DNA from: Neorhizobium alkalisoli
GTDB lineage: Bacteria; Pseudomonadota; Alphaproteobacteria; Rhizobiales; Rhizobiaceae
Direction of reading: 5' to 3'
Assembly: GCF_007829835.1 (NCBI RefSeq)
Contig: NZ_VIWP01000010.1
Location: 98,684 to 162,683, forward strand
Length of the DNA: 64,000 nucleotides
Part shown: in pieces, positions 7,057 to 14,680 of the stretch
How positions within the stretch are numbered: position 1 is the first letter of the stretch
How the letters are laid out: each line of letters opens with the position of its first letter
The notes under the pieces: model-generated
Told to the model about the DNA's origin: nothing
Databases searched by the model: none
The model's input: the letters and a program-made list of their open reading frames with translations, nothing else
Position numbers and translations under genes: made by a program

Positions 7057-7200
7057 TCAAACCTCGTCCTTCGGAAGCTTGCCCTTCGAGTCACGCAGCC
7101 CGTCTTCAGCCGCTTTTCTGAGCTTCTCGCGTTCCTTGTCCGCCACCGCGGGGTCGCTGCGGGCGGCGTCGCTTGTTGGATCCGTCTTATCTTCGGTCAT
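7057..7200 (-). CDS. Small highly charged hypothetical protein, 47 residues
   Basis: A 47-residue ORF starting MTEDKTDPTSDAARSDP and ending KGKLPKDEV. It is hydrophilic, Lys/Asp/Glu-rich and probably disordered, like many short stress proteins of rhizobia. AAGGAA lies 6 bases before the ATG. It starts 42 bases after the small gene at 7243-7452, and the two may share a transcript. No family is recognised. Confidence 0.55.
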   Translation of the reverse strand: MTEDKTDPTSDAARSDPAVADKEREKLRKAAEDGLRDSKGKLPKDEV

Positions 7201-7242
7201 AGTCGTTTCCTTTTTCAGATAAAGCTGTTGGCCTTTAAGGTC

Positions 7243-7452
7243 CTAACGGTTGCTTGCTTCAGTGTTTTCAGCGGGATCAAAATTGATGTCCCAATCCTTT
7301 TTGGGTCCTTTTTGACCGGGCGGAATCTTATTTTCCGTCGCATCCTCCGATCCGGTAATTACAGTAGGCTTTGCACTGTGAACGCCGTTGGCATGTAAAT
7401 CTGCCTGGGACGGGGCATATTGACCTTTTGCGTCGTCTTCTGGTTTGGCCAT
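7243..7452 (-). CDS. Small hydrophilic hypothetical protein, 69 residues
   Basis: A 69-residue protein starting MAKPEDDAKGQYAPSQADLH, with PPGQKGPKKDWDINFDPAE near the end. It has no signal peptide, membrane segment or recognised domain, and the composition suggests a disordered soluble protein. AGGAGAGAG lies just upstream of the ATG, supporting translation. It lies in the stress block, but no GGAAC promoter was found upstream. Confidence 0.6.
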   Translation of the reverse strand: MAKPEDDAKGQYAPSQADLHANGVHSAKPTVITGSEDATENKIPPGQKGPKKDWDINFDPAENTEASNR

Positions 7453-7545
7453 GTCTCTCTCCTTTTTGATTGTTGCTGAAAGGCGGCAGTCGGTTGCGTT
7501 TGGTGGGCATGCTTGAACGATCTCAACTCGGAAGCTGGTCGGCCA

Positions 7546-8013
7546 TCAACGCGTCATGCCCCAGACGAACCCAATGATGGCTGCTATACCGACCGCTGAC
7601 AGTGGCTTGCTGCGGACCCGCTTTTCTATGTCTGCGATAAGGTCAGAGGCTTGCGCCTTCGCAACACGCACTGTTGCCGCCCCGATCTCGCTGGCGCTCT
7701 CCCGCAGGCGGGCTACCTCTGCCTTCAGAGCTTCGAGCTCTTCCTGGGAAGAAAATGCTGATGGCTCATCAATCTCTACCGATTCCTTCGTCGACGCGAG
7801 AGCTTCATCGACGAGCGGCGCGTCCGACCTGTTGTCATCCGGCGAAAAAGCGGGCGCGGTCCCGATAGGAATGGACGTCGTTGTCGCTGAGACTGGGTCG
7901 GAAGCTGGGAACGAGCCTTTCAGACCGGCGTCGAGTTCGGATTGAGCGTCCTGAGATTGGTGAGCTTGTTCTTGTTCAAGAGCTTCGACTGCTGGGGATT
8001 TCGGCGGGGTCAT
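7546..8013 (-). CDS. ElaB/YqjD-like (DUF883-type) membrane-anchored protein
   Basis: A 155-residue protein with a disordered acidic N-terminal half, a coiled-coil-like stretch (EELEALKAEVARLRESASE, about residues 85-105) and a C-terminal membrane helix (KPLSAVGIAAIIGFVWGMTR). That layout is the hallmark of ElaB/YqjD/DUF883 inner-membrane proteins, some of which bind ribosomes in stationary phase. AGGAGG lies 7 bases before the ATG at 8013. A GGAAC-N18-TT promoter begins 28 bases upstream, so stress control is likely. The anchoring role is known for the family; ribosome binding here is inference. Confidence 0.75.
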   Translation of the reverse strand: MTPPKSPAVEALEQEQAHQSQDAQSELDAGLKGSFPASDPVSATTTSIPIGTAPAFSPDDNRSDAPLVDEALASTKESVEIDEPSAFSSQEELEALKAEVARLRESASEIGAATVRVAKAQASDLIADIEKRVRSKPLSAVGIAAIIGFVWGMTR

Positions 8014-8040
8014 TGATGTTCCTCCTGGGTTCCATCCACG

Positions 8041-8065
8041 AACAATTGCTGAGGCGTAAGGTTCC
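8041..8065 (-). promoter_or_regulatory. EcfG/RpoE2-type promoter for the ElaB-like gene
   Basis: Reading leftwards: GGAAC at 8065-8061, 18 bases, TT at 8042-8041, 27 bases before the start codon. Confidence 0.65.
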
Positions 8066-8091
8066 GTTTGTTTCAATCATCGTCGGTCAAC

Positions 8092-8116
8092 GAAACCAGC
8101 CGCGCTTCCCCGCGTT
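8092..8116 (+). promoter_or_regulatory. Possible EcfG-type promoter, GAAAC variant
   Basis: GAAAC at 8092-8096, 18 bases, TT (within CGTTT) at 8115-8116, 36 bases before the gene at 8153. One mismatch in the -35 box. It is divergent from the promoter at 8041-8065. Confidence 0.4.
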
Positions 8117-8152
8117 TGTAGCTGTGATCTTAAGGAAACAGGAGAGAGCCTC

Positions 8153-8461
8153 ATGGCCGACGATAGTACCACCACCATCCGCGCTACGTTTGACGCGCGC
8201 GAGGCGGCAGACCTTGCCGTCGAGCATCTGGTGCAGCAACACGGCATCTCGCGCCCAGACATCTTCATCCAGTCTGCCACGGATCGAAACACAACGGGTT
8301 CTAAGCCTTCCGGTGGCGACGCGTCGCACGAGGATGGCTCGCGGGATGATGGCGCGCACGAGGGAGAGATCGAGGTGTCGGGCGATATCTCCGCCAACCA
8401 GATAGCGGCTGTTCAACGCAGTCTCGGCGATGCCGGGGCGATCCGCGTGTCCGAACGCTGA
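8153..8461 (+). CDS. Hypothetical stress-block protein, 102 residues
   Basis: A 102-residue soluble protein. The N-terminal part (ATFDAREAADLAVEHLVQQH) resembles the ferredoxin-like half-domain of heat-induced YflT-type proteins, and a C-terminal repeat of the same kind (SGDISANQIAAVQRSLGDAG) follows a disordered His/Asp/Gly-rich linker. No catalytic residues are evident. CAGGAGAG precedes the ATG. It is divergent from the ElaB-like gene, with a near-match stress promoter between them. The YflT-like reading is a guess from pattern only. Confidence 0.7.
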   Translation: MADDSTTTIRATFDAREAADLAVEHLVQQHGISRPDIFIQSATDRNTTGSKPSGGDASHEDGSRDDGAHEGEIEVSGDISANQIAAVQRSLGDAGAIRVSER

Positions 8462-8470
8462 ATAGTTTTT

Positions 8471-8493
8471 GGGGCCGGCATAATGCCGGCCCC
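8471..8493 (+). terminator. GC-rich hairpin between the stress gene and ligD
   Basis: A perfect 10-bp stem (8471-8480 with 8484-8493) with a 3-base loop, 9 bases after a stop codon. The T-run lies on the left side, so termination strength is uncertain. Confidence 0.5.
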
Positions 8494-8523
8494 ACTCGTT
8501 TGAGCTCAAGGATCAGCGAACCA

Positions 8524-9138
8524 ATGGCCGATAACCTCTCGACGTACCGTGCCAAGCGCGACTTCAAGAAGACCGCAGAACCAAGCGGAGAAGTTGAAGT
8601 CAGATCATCGAACCGTCGGCGGTTCGTGATCCAGAAGCATGACGCCACTCGGCTGCATTACGATCTTCGCCTCGAGCTCGATGGTGTGTTCAAATCTTGG
8701 GCGGTGACCAGAGGACCATCCCTCGATCCCGGCGACAAGCGGCTGGCCGTCGAGGTCGAGGATCACCCGCTCGACTACGGCGATTTCGAAGGCACGATTC
8801 CGAAAGGCGAGTATGGTGGCGGTACGGTGATGCTGTGGGATCGCGGCTACTGGGAGCCGGGAGGCAGCAGCTCACCGGAAGACGCACTCGCCAAGGGCGA
8901 CTTCAAGTTCACGCTGGAAGGAGACCGCCTGCATGGTGGTTTCGTGCTGGTTCGCATGCGCCACGACCGGGACGGCGGCAAGCGCACCAACTGGCTGCTG
9001 ATCAAGCATCACGACGAATTCTCCGTCGACGAGGACGGCGCGGCCGTCCTGGAACAAACCGTGACGTCCGTTGCGTCGGCCGCACGATGGATGCGATCGC
9101 ATCTGGCAAGGGACGCAAGCCGAAACCCTTCATGTTGA
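8524..9138 (+). CDS. ligD: LigD N-terminal 3'-phosphoesterase module, frameshifted from the rest
   Basis: The first part of an ATP-dependent DNA ligase D. Residues 1-180 match the 3'-phosphoesterase (PE) domain: RFVIQKHDATRLHYDLRLE, then TIPKGEYGGGTV and TNWLLIKHHDEF. The reading then leaves the family consensus (SVASAARWMRSHL instead of SVASGRTMDAIA) and stops at 9138. One G appears to be missing at about 9077-9079. The ligase and polymerase parts continue at once in another frame (9087-11186). In an intact gene this would be one protein for Ku-dependent end joining. The PE fragment alone would still be a complete domain. Confidence 0.8.
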   Translation: MADNLSTYRAKRDFKKTAEPSGEVEVRSSNRRRFVIQKHDATRLHYDLRLELDGVFKSWAVTRGPSLDPGDKRLAVEVEDHPLDYGDFEGTIPKGEYGGGTVMLWDRGYWEPGGSSSPEDALAKGDFKFTLEGDRLHGGFVLVRMRHDRDGGKRTNWLLIKHHDEFSVDEDGAAVLEQTVTSVASAARWMRSHLARDASRNPSC

Positions 9139-11186
9139 GCGAGGCCGTGGTCGAAGCGGACGCCGTCTGGGACAGCAGCCAGGGTCTGGCGGCCGAGGAG
9201 CGCAAGGCGGGCCGTAACATTAAGCCAAAAGCATCCAAGCAACCGACCGCGGGCGAACGCCCTTCATCGGCCATGCCGGACTTCATTGCGCCCCAGCTTT
9301 GCGAGACGCTGGATCGCCCACCCTCCGGCAAAGGCTGGATCCATGAGATCAAATTCGACGGCTACCGGATCCAGATGCGGGTGGAAAACAGCGAGGTCAC
9401 GCTGAAGACCAGGAAGGGTCTAGACTGGACGAAAAAATGGCCGGCTATTGCCTCGGCAGCGTCTTCTCTTCCCGATTGCATTATCGACGGGGAGATCTGC
9501 GCGCTGGACGAAAACGGCGCACCCGATTTTGCCGCTCTTCAGGCGGCACTATCGGAAGGCAAGACGGACGCTTTGGTTTACTTCGCTTTCGATCTCCTGT
9601 TTGCCGGCGATGAGGATCTGCGCGAATTGGAGCTCACCGAGCGAAAGGACAAATTGGCGACACTGCTCTCAGATGCCGGCGATGACCCGCTCCTTCGATT
9701 CGTCGAGCATTTCGAGACCGGCGGCGATGCGGTGCTGAAGTCCGCCTGCCGTCTGTCACTGGAAGGCATCGTGTCGAAACAGGGCAAGGCGCCGTATCGA
9801 TCTGGCCGCTCGCAGACCTGGGCTAAGTCGAAATGCCGTACCGGACATGAAGTCGTAATCGGCGCCTATGCCAAGACCAACGGCCGGTTCCGCTCGCTGC
9901 TTGTCGGCGTCAACCGCGGCAATCATTTCGTCTATGTCGGCCGGGTCGGTACGGGGTATGGTGCAAAGGTCCTGGAGACATTGTTGCCGAAGCTGAAGAA
10001 GGTTGAGGCCTCGAAATCGCCATTCACGGGCATCGGTGCGCCAGAGGGATCGACCGACATCGTCTGGCTCAAGCCGGAACTCGTCGCAGAAATCGAGTTC
10101 GCCGGCTGGACCGCCGATGGTCAGGTCAGGCAGGCAGCCTTCGAAGGCTTGCGGGAAGAGAAGCCGGCCGGCGAGGTCGAGGCCGAGACACCGGCATCTC
10201 CGGTCGAAAACGAGGTGCCAGATCCGGAAACCGCCAAGCCGGCCCCGAAGCGATTGCGCAAAGGAACGAAGGTGGACGTGATGGGCGTGATGATCTCCAA
10301 CCCTGATAAGCCGCTTTGGCCGGATGCCGGCGACAACCAGCCGGTCACCAAGCTAGATCTTGCGCACTATCATGAGGCTGTGGGCGCTTGGTTGATCGAC
10401 CACATCAAAGGTCGGCCCTGTTCGATTATCCGCACGCCGGATGGGATTGGTGGTGAGCAGTTTTTCCAGCGCCATGCCATGCCGGGGACGTCGAACCTGC
10501 TCGAACTCGTTACCGTGTTCGGCGACAAGAAGCCTTACCTGCAGATCGACAGGGTGGAGGGGCTGGCGGCCATCGCCCAGATCGGCGGCGTCGAACTTCA
10601 TCCATGGAACTGTGAGCCCAACCAGCCGGAAGTCCCCGGACGGTTGGTCTTCGATCTCGATCCCGGTCCAGACGTCGGCTTTTCTACCGTCGTCGAAGCG
10701 GCGCGGGAAATCCGTGATCGCCTCGAGGACCTTGGCCTCGTCAGCTTCTGCAAGACGACGGGCGGCAAGGGCCTGCATGTCGTCACGCCCTTGGCGGTGC
10801 CGAAGGGCAAGAAAATAAGCTGGGACGAGGCGAAAGGCTTTGCCCATGACGTCTGCGAGCAGATGGCTCTCGACAACCCGGAACGCTTTCTGATCAAGAT
10901 GGCCAAAAACCAGCGCAAGGGGCGAATCTTCCTCGACTATCTGCGCAACGATCGCATGGCGACTGCCGTAGCCCCCTTGTCACCGCGGGCTCGCCCTGGT
11001 GCGACAGTCTCCATGCCGCTGACATGGACGCAGGTCAGAGCCGACCTCGACCCAAAGCGGTTTACGGTGAGGACCGTGCCTGACCTTTTGAAAAAGACCG
11101 CGGCCTGGCAGGATTATTGCGACGGGCAAAGGCCGCTGGCCCAGGCCATCAAGCGGCTGGAGAAGCTGACAAAAGCTGTCGCTTGA
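9087..11186 (+). CDS. ligD: LigD ligase and polymerase domains, second part of the broken gene
   Basis: This frame carries the LIG and POL parts of LigD, about 699 residues from the ATG at 9087 (the MDAIASGKGRK position of intact homologues). The adenylation motif is EIKFDGYRIQ with catalytic Lys, near residue 90. Ligase motifs include IIDGEICALD and EGIVSKQGK, followed by an OB domain with GRVGTGY. After a Pro/Glu linker, the eukaryotic-primase-like POL domain shows the metal-binding FDLDPGPDVGF and the KTTGGKGLHV motif. No Ku gene is in the window. It ends exactly where the convergent cupin gene ends. Confidence 0.85.
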   Translation: MDAIASGKGRKPKPFMLSEAVVEADAVWDSSQGLAAEERKAGRNIKPKASKQPTAGERPSSAMPDFIAPQLCETLDRPPSGKGWIHEIKFDGYRIQMRVENSEVTLKTRKGLDWTKKWPAIASAASSLPDCIIDGEICALDENGAPDFAALQAALSEGKTDALVYFAFDLLFAGDEDLRELELTERKDKLATLLSDAGDDPLLRFVEHFETGGDAVLKSACRLSLEGIVSKQGKAPYRSGRSQTWAKSKCRTGHEVVIGAYAKTNGRFRSLLVGVNRGNHFVYVGRVGTGYGAKVLETLLPKLKKVEASKSPFTGIGAPEGSTDIVWLKPELVAEIEFAGWTADGQVRQAAFEGLREEKPAGEVEAETPASPVENEVPDPETAKPAPKRLRKGTKVDVMGVMISNPDKPLWPDAGDNQPVTKLDLAHYHEAVGAWLIDHIKGRPCSIIRTPDGIGGEQFFQRHAMPGTSNLLELVTVFGDKKPYLQIDRVEGLAAIAQIGGVELHPWNCEPNQPEVPGRLVFDLDPGPDVGFSTVVEAAREIRDRLEDLGLVSFCKTTGGKGLHVVTPLAVPKGKKISWDEAKGFAHDVCEQMALDNPERFLIKMAKNQRKGRIFLDYLRNDRMATAVAPLSPRARPGATVSMPLTWTQVRADLDPKRFTVRTVPDLLKKTAAWQDYCDGQRPLAQAIKRLEKLTKAVA

Positions 11187-11681
11187 TCATGCCGTCGTCG
11201 ATTCACGCCACAGTTTGGTGAGAGATCCGGATGGCCCCTGGACAGGATCAGTGTCAGGCAGGCGCAGGCCTTTGATCCTGGCAACCGTTTCCTGGGTCGC
11301 TGCCGACGTTAGGATATCGGCGTGTTGACGGGGTGGATAGGCGCCCACGACTTGAAAATCGGCGGATGATCCGAGGTTTTGATGGCCCGTTCCCGCGGGC
11401 AGGATGAGGCAGGAGCCTGCCTTCACGGCAAACTCACGGCCGCCGGGGCCGCCGATAAGTAAGGTCGCGGTGCCGGAGGCGACACCCAGCACCTCGTGGG
11501 CACCCGAATGGTAATGCTGGTAGGTGAACACGCCGTTCGTCCAGATGCCCGTCCATCCATGTCTTGCAAACAGGCGTTCGAAGCCACCATCAGGGATAGG
11601 GGCGTTATAGATAAGGACTGGAAGCTCCGGGTTGTTCGGAACCCATTCGCTGGCATCAAAAGTGAAAGGTTTGACATCCAT
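11187..11681 (-). CDS. Cupin-domain protein
   Basis: A 164-residue small cupin. The double-stranded beta-helix core shows YQHYHSGAHEVLGVASGTATLLIGG (written here as YQHYHSGAHEVLG and GTATLLIGG), with two His and a Glu as likely metal ligands in motif 1, and ILPAGTGHQNLG with the His of motif 2. This resembles YjlB-type cupins, whose substrate is unknown. It is probably cytoplasmic. It abuts ligD tail to tail with no intervening base and is preceded by a small gene on the same strand. Confidence 0.8.
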   Translation of the reverse strand: MDVKPFTFDASEWVPNNPELPVLIYNAPIPDGGFERLFARHGWTGIWTNGVFTYQHYHSGAHEVLGVASGTATLLIGGPGGREFAVKAGSCLILPAGTGHQNLGSSADFQVVGAYPPRQHADILTSAATQETVARIKGLRLPDTDPVQGPSGSLTKLWRESTTA

Positions 11682-11693
11682 GGAACGTGTGCC

Positions 11694-11921
11694 CTAGTTC
11701 GCCGGCTCATCACTTTCGTCGTTCAAAGATGGTAGAAAAGTCTCGACATCTCGCCGGTCCCGGTCGGACAATGAGGCAATTTTTGCGTTCCAGAATGCTT
11801 CGGCTTCAGGGGGATCCCCGTCCCAGTCGCGCGAGGACCCAATGTTGTCGTCAATCACCGCGACACGGCGCCCGCCAAGGCGCCTGTACTCATCGGCGAG
11901 TTCTTTTGATGCGTTTTCCAT
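11694..11921 (-). CDS. Small hypothetical protein, 75 residues
   Basis: A 75-residue soluble protein starting MENASKELADEYRRLGGRRV, with DWDGDPPEAEAFWNAKIASL in the middle. No domain is recognised. AGGAAA precedes the ATG. The upstream GFA-family gene ends with TAA directly against this ATG, so the two are co-transcribed and probably translationally coupled. Only 12 bases separate it from the start of the cupin gene that follows. Confidence 0.65.
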   Translation of the reverse strand: MENASKELADEYRRLGGRRVAVIDDNIGSSRDWDGDPPEAEAFWNAKIASLSDRDRRDVETFLPSLNDESDEPAN

Positions 11922-12311
11922 TTAGTTTCCTCCCTGTGTTCGGTCTTCGTCGAATTGTTCAGCGCCCGGCAGTGCAGGCAGCCATGGCTCACGGCGCTTG
12001 ATCCAAAGCTCGTAGGTGGGCGCGAGACCGGTTGGCGCATCCTGCAGGCTTCCAAGCTTGATTTCGGCTTCCTCGGCATCACAGGCAAACAGCCGAGACC
12101 CACAGGATCGGCAGTATTGGCGCCCCGCGTATTGATGGGTCTCACCGGAGGACGTCTCAAATGCGGAAGCGGGCCAGATGCCGAAATAGGTGAATGCCGA
12201 ACCGCTTTCCTGCCGGCAGTCAGTGCAATGGCAGATTCCGACACGGATCGGCATACCCTCCACACTGTATGTCACCTTGCCGCAGAGGCATCCACCTAGT
12301 CGTTTGACCAT
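11922..12311 (-). CDS. GFA-family (glutathione-dependent formaldehyde-activating/CENP-V) protein
   Basis: A 129-residue zinc protein. Cysteine motifs: GGCLCGKV (CxC), CHCTDC (CxCxxC) and CRSCGSRLF (CxxC), arranged as in the Gfa/CENP-V fold, which binds two zinc ions. The family is named after an enzyme speeding S-hydroxymethylglutathione formation, but many members have other or unknown roles, so formaldehyde chemistry is not certain here. I chose the ATG at 12311 (AGGAGA 7 bases upstream) over a GTG one codon earlier. First gene of a three-gene run ending with the cupin gene. Confidence 0.85.
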   Translation of the reverse strand: MVKRLGGCLCGKVTYSVEGMPIRVGICHCTDCRQESGSAFTYFGIWPASAFETSSGETHQYAGRQYCRSCGSRLFACDAEEAEIKLGSLQDAPTGLAPTYELWIKRREPWLPALPGAEQFDEDRTQGGN

Positions 12312-12369
12312 CACTGCTCTCCTTTAGGCATACTGATAACCATCTCCCCGTAGGTGTTGGTTTCGCATC

Positions 12370-12615
12370 TCAAGGGTCCTCGTCGATCTTCCGCTGGAGC
12401 TCGACGTCGGTCATCGCATTTTGCTGATCAAGCAGATATCGTTCGACATCTCCTCCGCAAGCTTCCTTGATTTGGGCGACCGTAAAACCTTGAGCCTCGC
12501 CGCTCACGATCAGGATTTTTGCCTGATCGCGAAACTCCGCCTTGTTCTCATGAAATCCCGGAGAGTTGATGATCTCCTGGATGAGATCATCCAGCCAGTC
12601 GTTGACGTCGGCCAT
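12370..12615 (-). CDS. Small hypothetical protein, 81 residues
   Basis: An 81-residue acidic protein starting MADVNDWLDDLIQEIINSPG, with LIVSGEAQGFTVAQIKEACGG towards the centre (given here as SGEAQGFTVAQIKEACGG). It is mostly helical, with no signal peptide and no recognised family. AAGGAG lies 6 bases before the ATG. A longer reading to 12987 is open but lacks a ribosome site and runs through the neighbouring small gene. Confidence 0.65.
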   Translation of the reverse strand: MADVNDWLDDLIQEIINSPGFHENKAEFRDQAKILIVSGEAQGFTVAQIKEACGGDVERYLLDQQNAMTDVELQRKIDEDP

Positions 12616-12680
12616 CCGAATACTCCTTACATCGGATGGGATCTGGCGCGTATAAGCGTCATGGCAAGCCGGCAGATGCT

Positions 12681-12914
12681 TTAATCCGCTGATAAACCGA
12701 CTCGTAAATCGGAATCGGGTGAAAGCACTGGCGATTTGAGGCAGGGAAAGCACGTGTGACATTGATCGCCATCGGCGCTGATCAGGCGATCGCACCCCAT
12801 GGCAGCCATCCGCCGCAACCGTGCGAAAGTCATCCCGGCGCCATGCTTGCGGACAAGGACCTTCCGCTCGAGCGCGTCTGACCGTCCGCATGTCCGGCAT
12901 TCGACCTTGAACAT
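12681..12914 (-). CDS. Small cysteine-rich (zinc-ribbon-like) protein
   Basis: A 77-residue protein with an N-terminal CRTCG pair and a central CHTCFPCL pair, a spacing that suggests one zinc-binding site. Between them lies a basic stretch (ALERKVLVRKHGAG). The C-terminal 20 residues look unstructured. AAAGGAG lies 5 bases before the ATG. No known family is claimed. It may be a small nucleic-acid-binding or redox protein; this is inference from the cysteine pattern only. Confidence 0.55.
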   Translation of the reverse strand: MFKVECRTCGRSDALERKVLVRKHGAGMTFARLRRMAAMGCDRLISADGDQCHTCFPCLKSPVLSPDSDLRVGLSAD

Positions 12915-13156
12915 TGGCTCCTTTATCTCGAATACGACAGCCGTCAGCTAATTCGTGCAAAGTAGGACGGATCTTAATCGGCCCCACAGCAGAGACTCGT
13001 GTTCGGCCGACGGGAGTGTTTCTATTGCGACATGTCTACGCGAAAGCTCGATATAGGCAAAGGGACTAAGTCGCGGAAAAATCGAAGAATTCTGCTTATT
13101 AAGCGGAGCGCCGGTTCGAATCCTCTCAAGAGCAAGACAAGTTGAAATCCAGGTCG

Positions 13157-13190
13157 GAAGTAGCGGCGGACGTCTGCCCGCCGCTACTTC
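13157..13190 (-). terminator. Strong hairpin after the Pro-rich protein gene
   Basis: A perfect 13-bp stem (13157-13169 with 13178-13190) and 8-base loop, directly beyond the stop of the leftward gene at 13193. There is no clear T-run. The rest of 12915-13192 holds no gene that I can support. Confidence 0.6.
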
Positions 13191-13192
13191 AC

Positions 13193-13807
13193 CTACTTCG
13201 GATTTGCGACCGCAATGTAAACCACAGCGTGCCCGTCATAGCGGGGTTCAAACCAGTTCCCACCGCACTCGCGATATGAGACGCCGTTGACGACCACCGT
13301 GACGCATTCGGGTGGGAGCGTCGCTATAACCGTTCCGACTGCGACTACCGTCGCCGCGCCCCAAACAGCGGCGGGCCCCCAGTAGCCGGGCCAGTATGGC
13401 CCCGGAAGCGGAGGTGGCGGAGGCGGTGGGCCCGGCGGATGCGGACCAGGACCTGGCGGATGGGGGCCGGGTCCAGGTGGATGAGGCCCAGGACCGGGAT
13501 GTGGGCCAGGGGTCGGAGGATGTGGATGATGTCCCGATGGGTGTGGTCCGGGGCCTGGCCGCGGCACGGGTCGCGGTGGTGCAGGATGCGGGGCGACTGC
13601 CGGATGAAACCTCGGGCCATAGTGGGAGGGAGCGTTGAACCCTCTGAACGATCCGCCGCCCGGATGGACGCCGGCATGCATTCCACCGCCCCCGAAATTC
13701 ATCCGAGGCATCCGTGCGCCGTGGAAACCTCCGCGGGCTTCCGCGATCTGGGGAACTATAAGTGCGGTGGCAATGAGAGTCGAAACAAAGAAGCCGGGCT
13801 TGATCAT
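13193..13807 (-). CDS. Exported proline/histidine/glycine-rich protein
   Basis: A 204-residue protein with a signal peptide (MIKPGFFVSTLIATALIVPQIAEA). A Gly/His/Met-rich stretch and about 70 residues of imperfect PGPHPPG repeats follow (nucleotides about 13400-13570), then a hydrophobic segment (VWGAATVVAVGTVIATLPP) and a folded-looking C-terminus with two cysteines (ECVTVVVNGVSYRECGGNW). The end resembles a short SH3-like exported domain common in envelope proteins. It is probably periplasmic or surface exposed, and His-rich repeats could bind metal, which is inference. Its ATG overlaps the stop of the DUF2092 gene (ATGA), so the two form an operon under the element at 14638-14665. Confidence 0.75.
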   Translation of the reverse strand: MIKPGFFVSTLIATALIVPQIAEARGGFHGARMPRMNFGGGGMHAGVHPGGGSFRGFNAPSHYGPRFHPAVAPHPAPPRPVPRPGPGPHPSGHHPHPPTPGPHPGPGPHPPGPGPHPPGPGPHPPGPPPPPPPLPGPYWPGYWGPAAVWGAATVVAVGTVIATLPPECVTVVVNGVSYRECGGNWFEPRYDGHAVVYIAVANPK

Positions 13808-14568
13808 TTTGCCGCTCCTTCTGCCAGAAACTTGATCTTCGAGGCTCCGTCAGCCGGCTTGAAGGAGAAAACGTCTTCGCCAATGGTCGCGTTTTCCGTC
13901 CACTCGAGAACAGATGTGATCCTGGGGCGTGTGAGATCATCCTTATCGACGAGCGAGATTTTTAAGGGAAGCGGCACGCCTTCGGTGGCAATCCAGACCT
14001 CGGCATCCTGGTCGACGCCGCGGTATGCCCAATGTTCAGCCTCTTTCCCGTTTACGAAGGCGTGACCGACCAGAAAGCCTTCCTTGATCAAATCGAGAGG
14101 CGCGTCGTCAGTGCCCCACGAAAACAGGTCAGCCAAGGGAAATGCCAGATTGTACTTCTGGGCAGCCTCCGAAAGCGTGTCTTTGATTGTCGGCGGTGCT
14201 GGCACTTGTGCGTAAACGTTTTGGTCAGGCGACGCGTAAACTATGGTCTTGCCATCATAGACGAGCTCACCATGGACGCTGTCTGTGGCCAAATCGATCC
14301 GCAGTCGATCTGGACGTCGGACCTCGTAGGTTGCCGTGCCACCGATCTCCAGTTTCTGATCATTGTCGAGCACGACTTCGGTCGTGGTCGTCGCGCGCAG
14401 CGAAAAGGTCTTCAGCTCCTGCAGGTGCTTACCCATGCTTTTCAGCGCTTCGACCGACGCTGGCTCTATCCGCGGTTCGGGGGGCGGGTCTTTTGCCATG
14501 GCACCTGCGACCAGCAACAGGAAAGTCGCAGTCGTGGCGGCAAGACGGTCGGCTTTCAAGGAAATCAT
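13804..14568 (-). CDS. DUF2092 exported protein
   Basis: A 254-residue exported protein. The signal peptide ends near AGAMAKD. The rest is one DUF2092 domain, a LolA/LolB-like or LppX-like half-barrel in structural terms (TYEVRRPDRLRIDLATD, then VYASPDQNVYAQV and EHWAYRGVDQDAEVWI). Such proteins are thought to handle lipids in the periplasm, but DUF2092 itself is uncharacterised. The ATG at 14568 follows GGTAGG. The regulon element A lies 69 bases upstream. First gene of a two-gene unit with the Pro-rich protein. Confidence 0.8.
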   Translation of the reverse strand: MISLKADRLAATTATFLLLVAGAMAKDPPPEPRIEPASVEALKSMGKHLQELKTFSLRATTTTEVVLDNDQKLEIGGTATYEVRRPDRLRIDLATDSVHGELVYDGKTIVYASPDQNVYAQVPAPPTIKDTLSEAAQKYNLAFPLADLFSWGTDDAPLDLIKEGFLVGHAFVNGKEAEHWAYRGVDQDAEVWIATEGVPLPLKISLVDKDDLTRPRITSVLEWTENATIGEDVFSFKPADGASKIKFLAEGAAK

Positions 14569-14637
14569 CTGTTGCCTACCTTTCCTCCTGCTGCATGCAG
14601 GCAAACTGCAGGCTAGGCATGGATGAAACGGCCGGTG

Positions 14638-14665
14638 AGTACGCAACAGTAACAAGGGACGTTAA
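14638..14665 (-). promoter_or_regulatory. Regulon element A (DUF2092 unit)
   Basis: On the coding strand it reads TTAAC, 7 bases, then GTTACTGTTGCGTACT, ending 69 bases before the DUF2092 start. One of eight copies; belongs to the subgroup with CT before GTTGCGTACT. Confidence 0.75.
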
Positions 14666-14680
14666 TTTCGCGATCGCCTG

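Noticed and set aside
12370..12987. Single 205-residue reading covering the small gene at 12370-12615
   Set aside because: The upstream part lacks coding sense and overlaps a cysteine-rich gene with its own strong ribosome site; the ATG at 12615 has AAGGAG.
13085..13130. tRNA-like text with GGTTCGAATCC, suggesting a tRNA or attachment-site remnant
   Set aside because: The flanking bases do not form a T-stem, and no acceptor, D or anticodon arms are found. The match is too short to call.
13400..13570. GC-rich repeats considered as a CRISPR-like array
   Set aside because: They are in-frame codon repeats for PGPHPPG in an exported protein; there are no unique spacers of even length.
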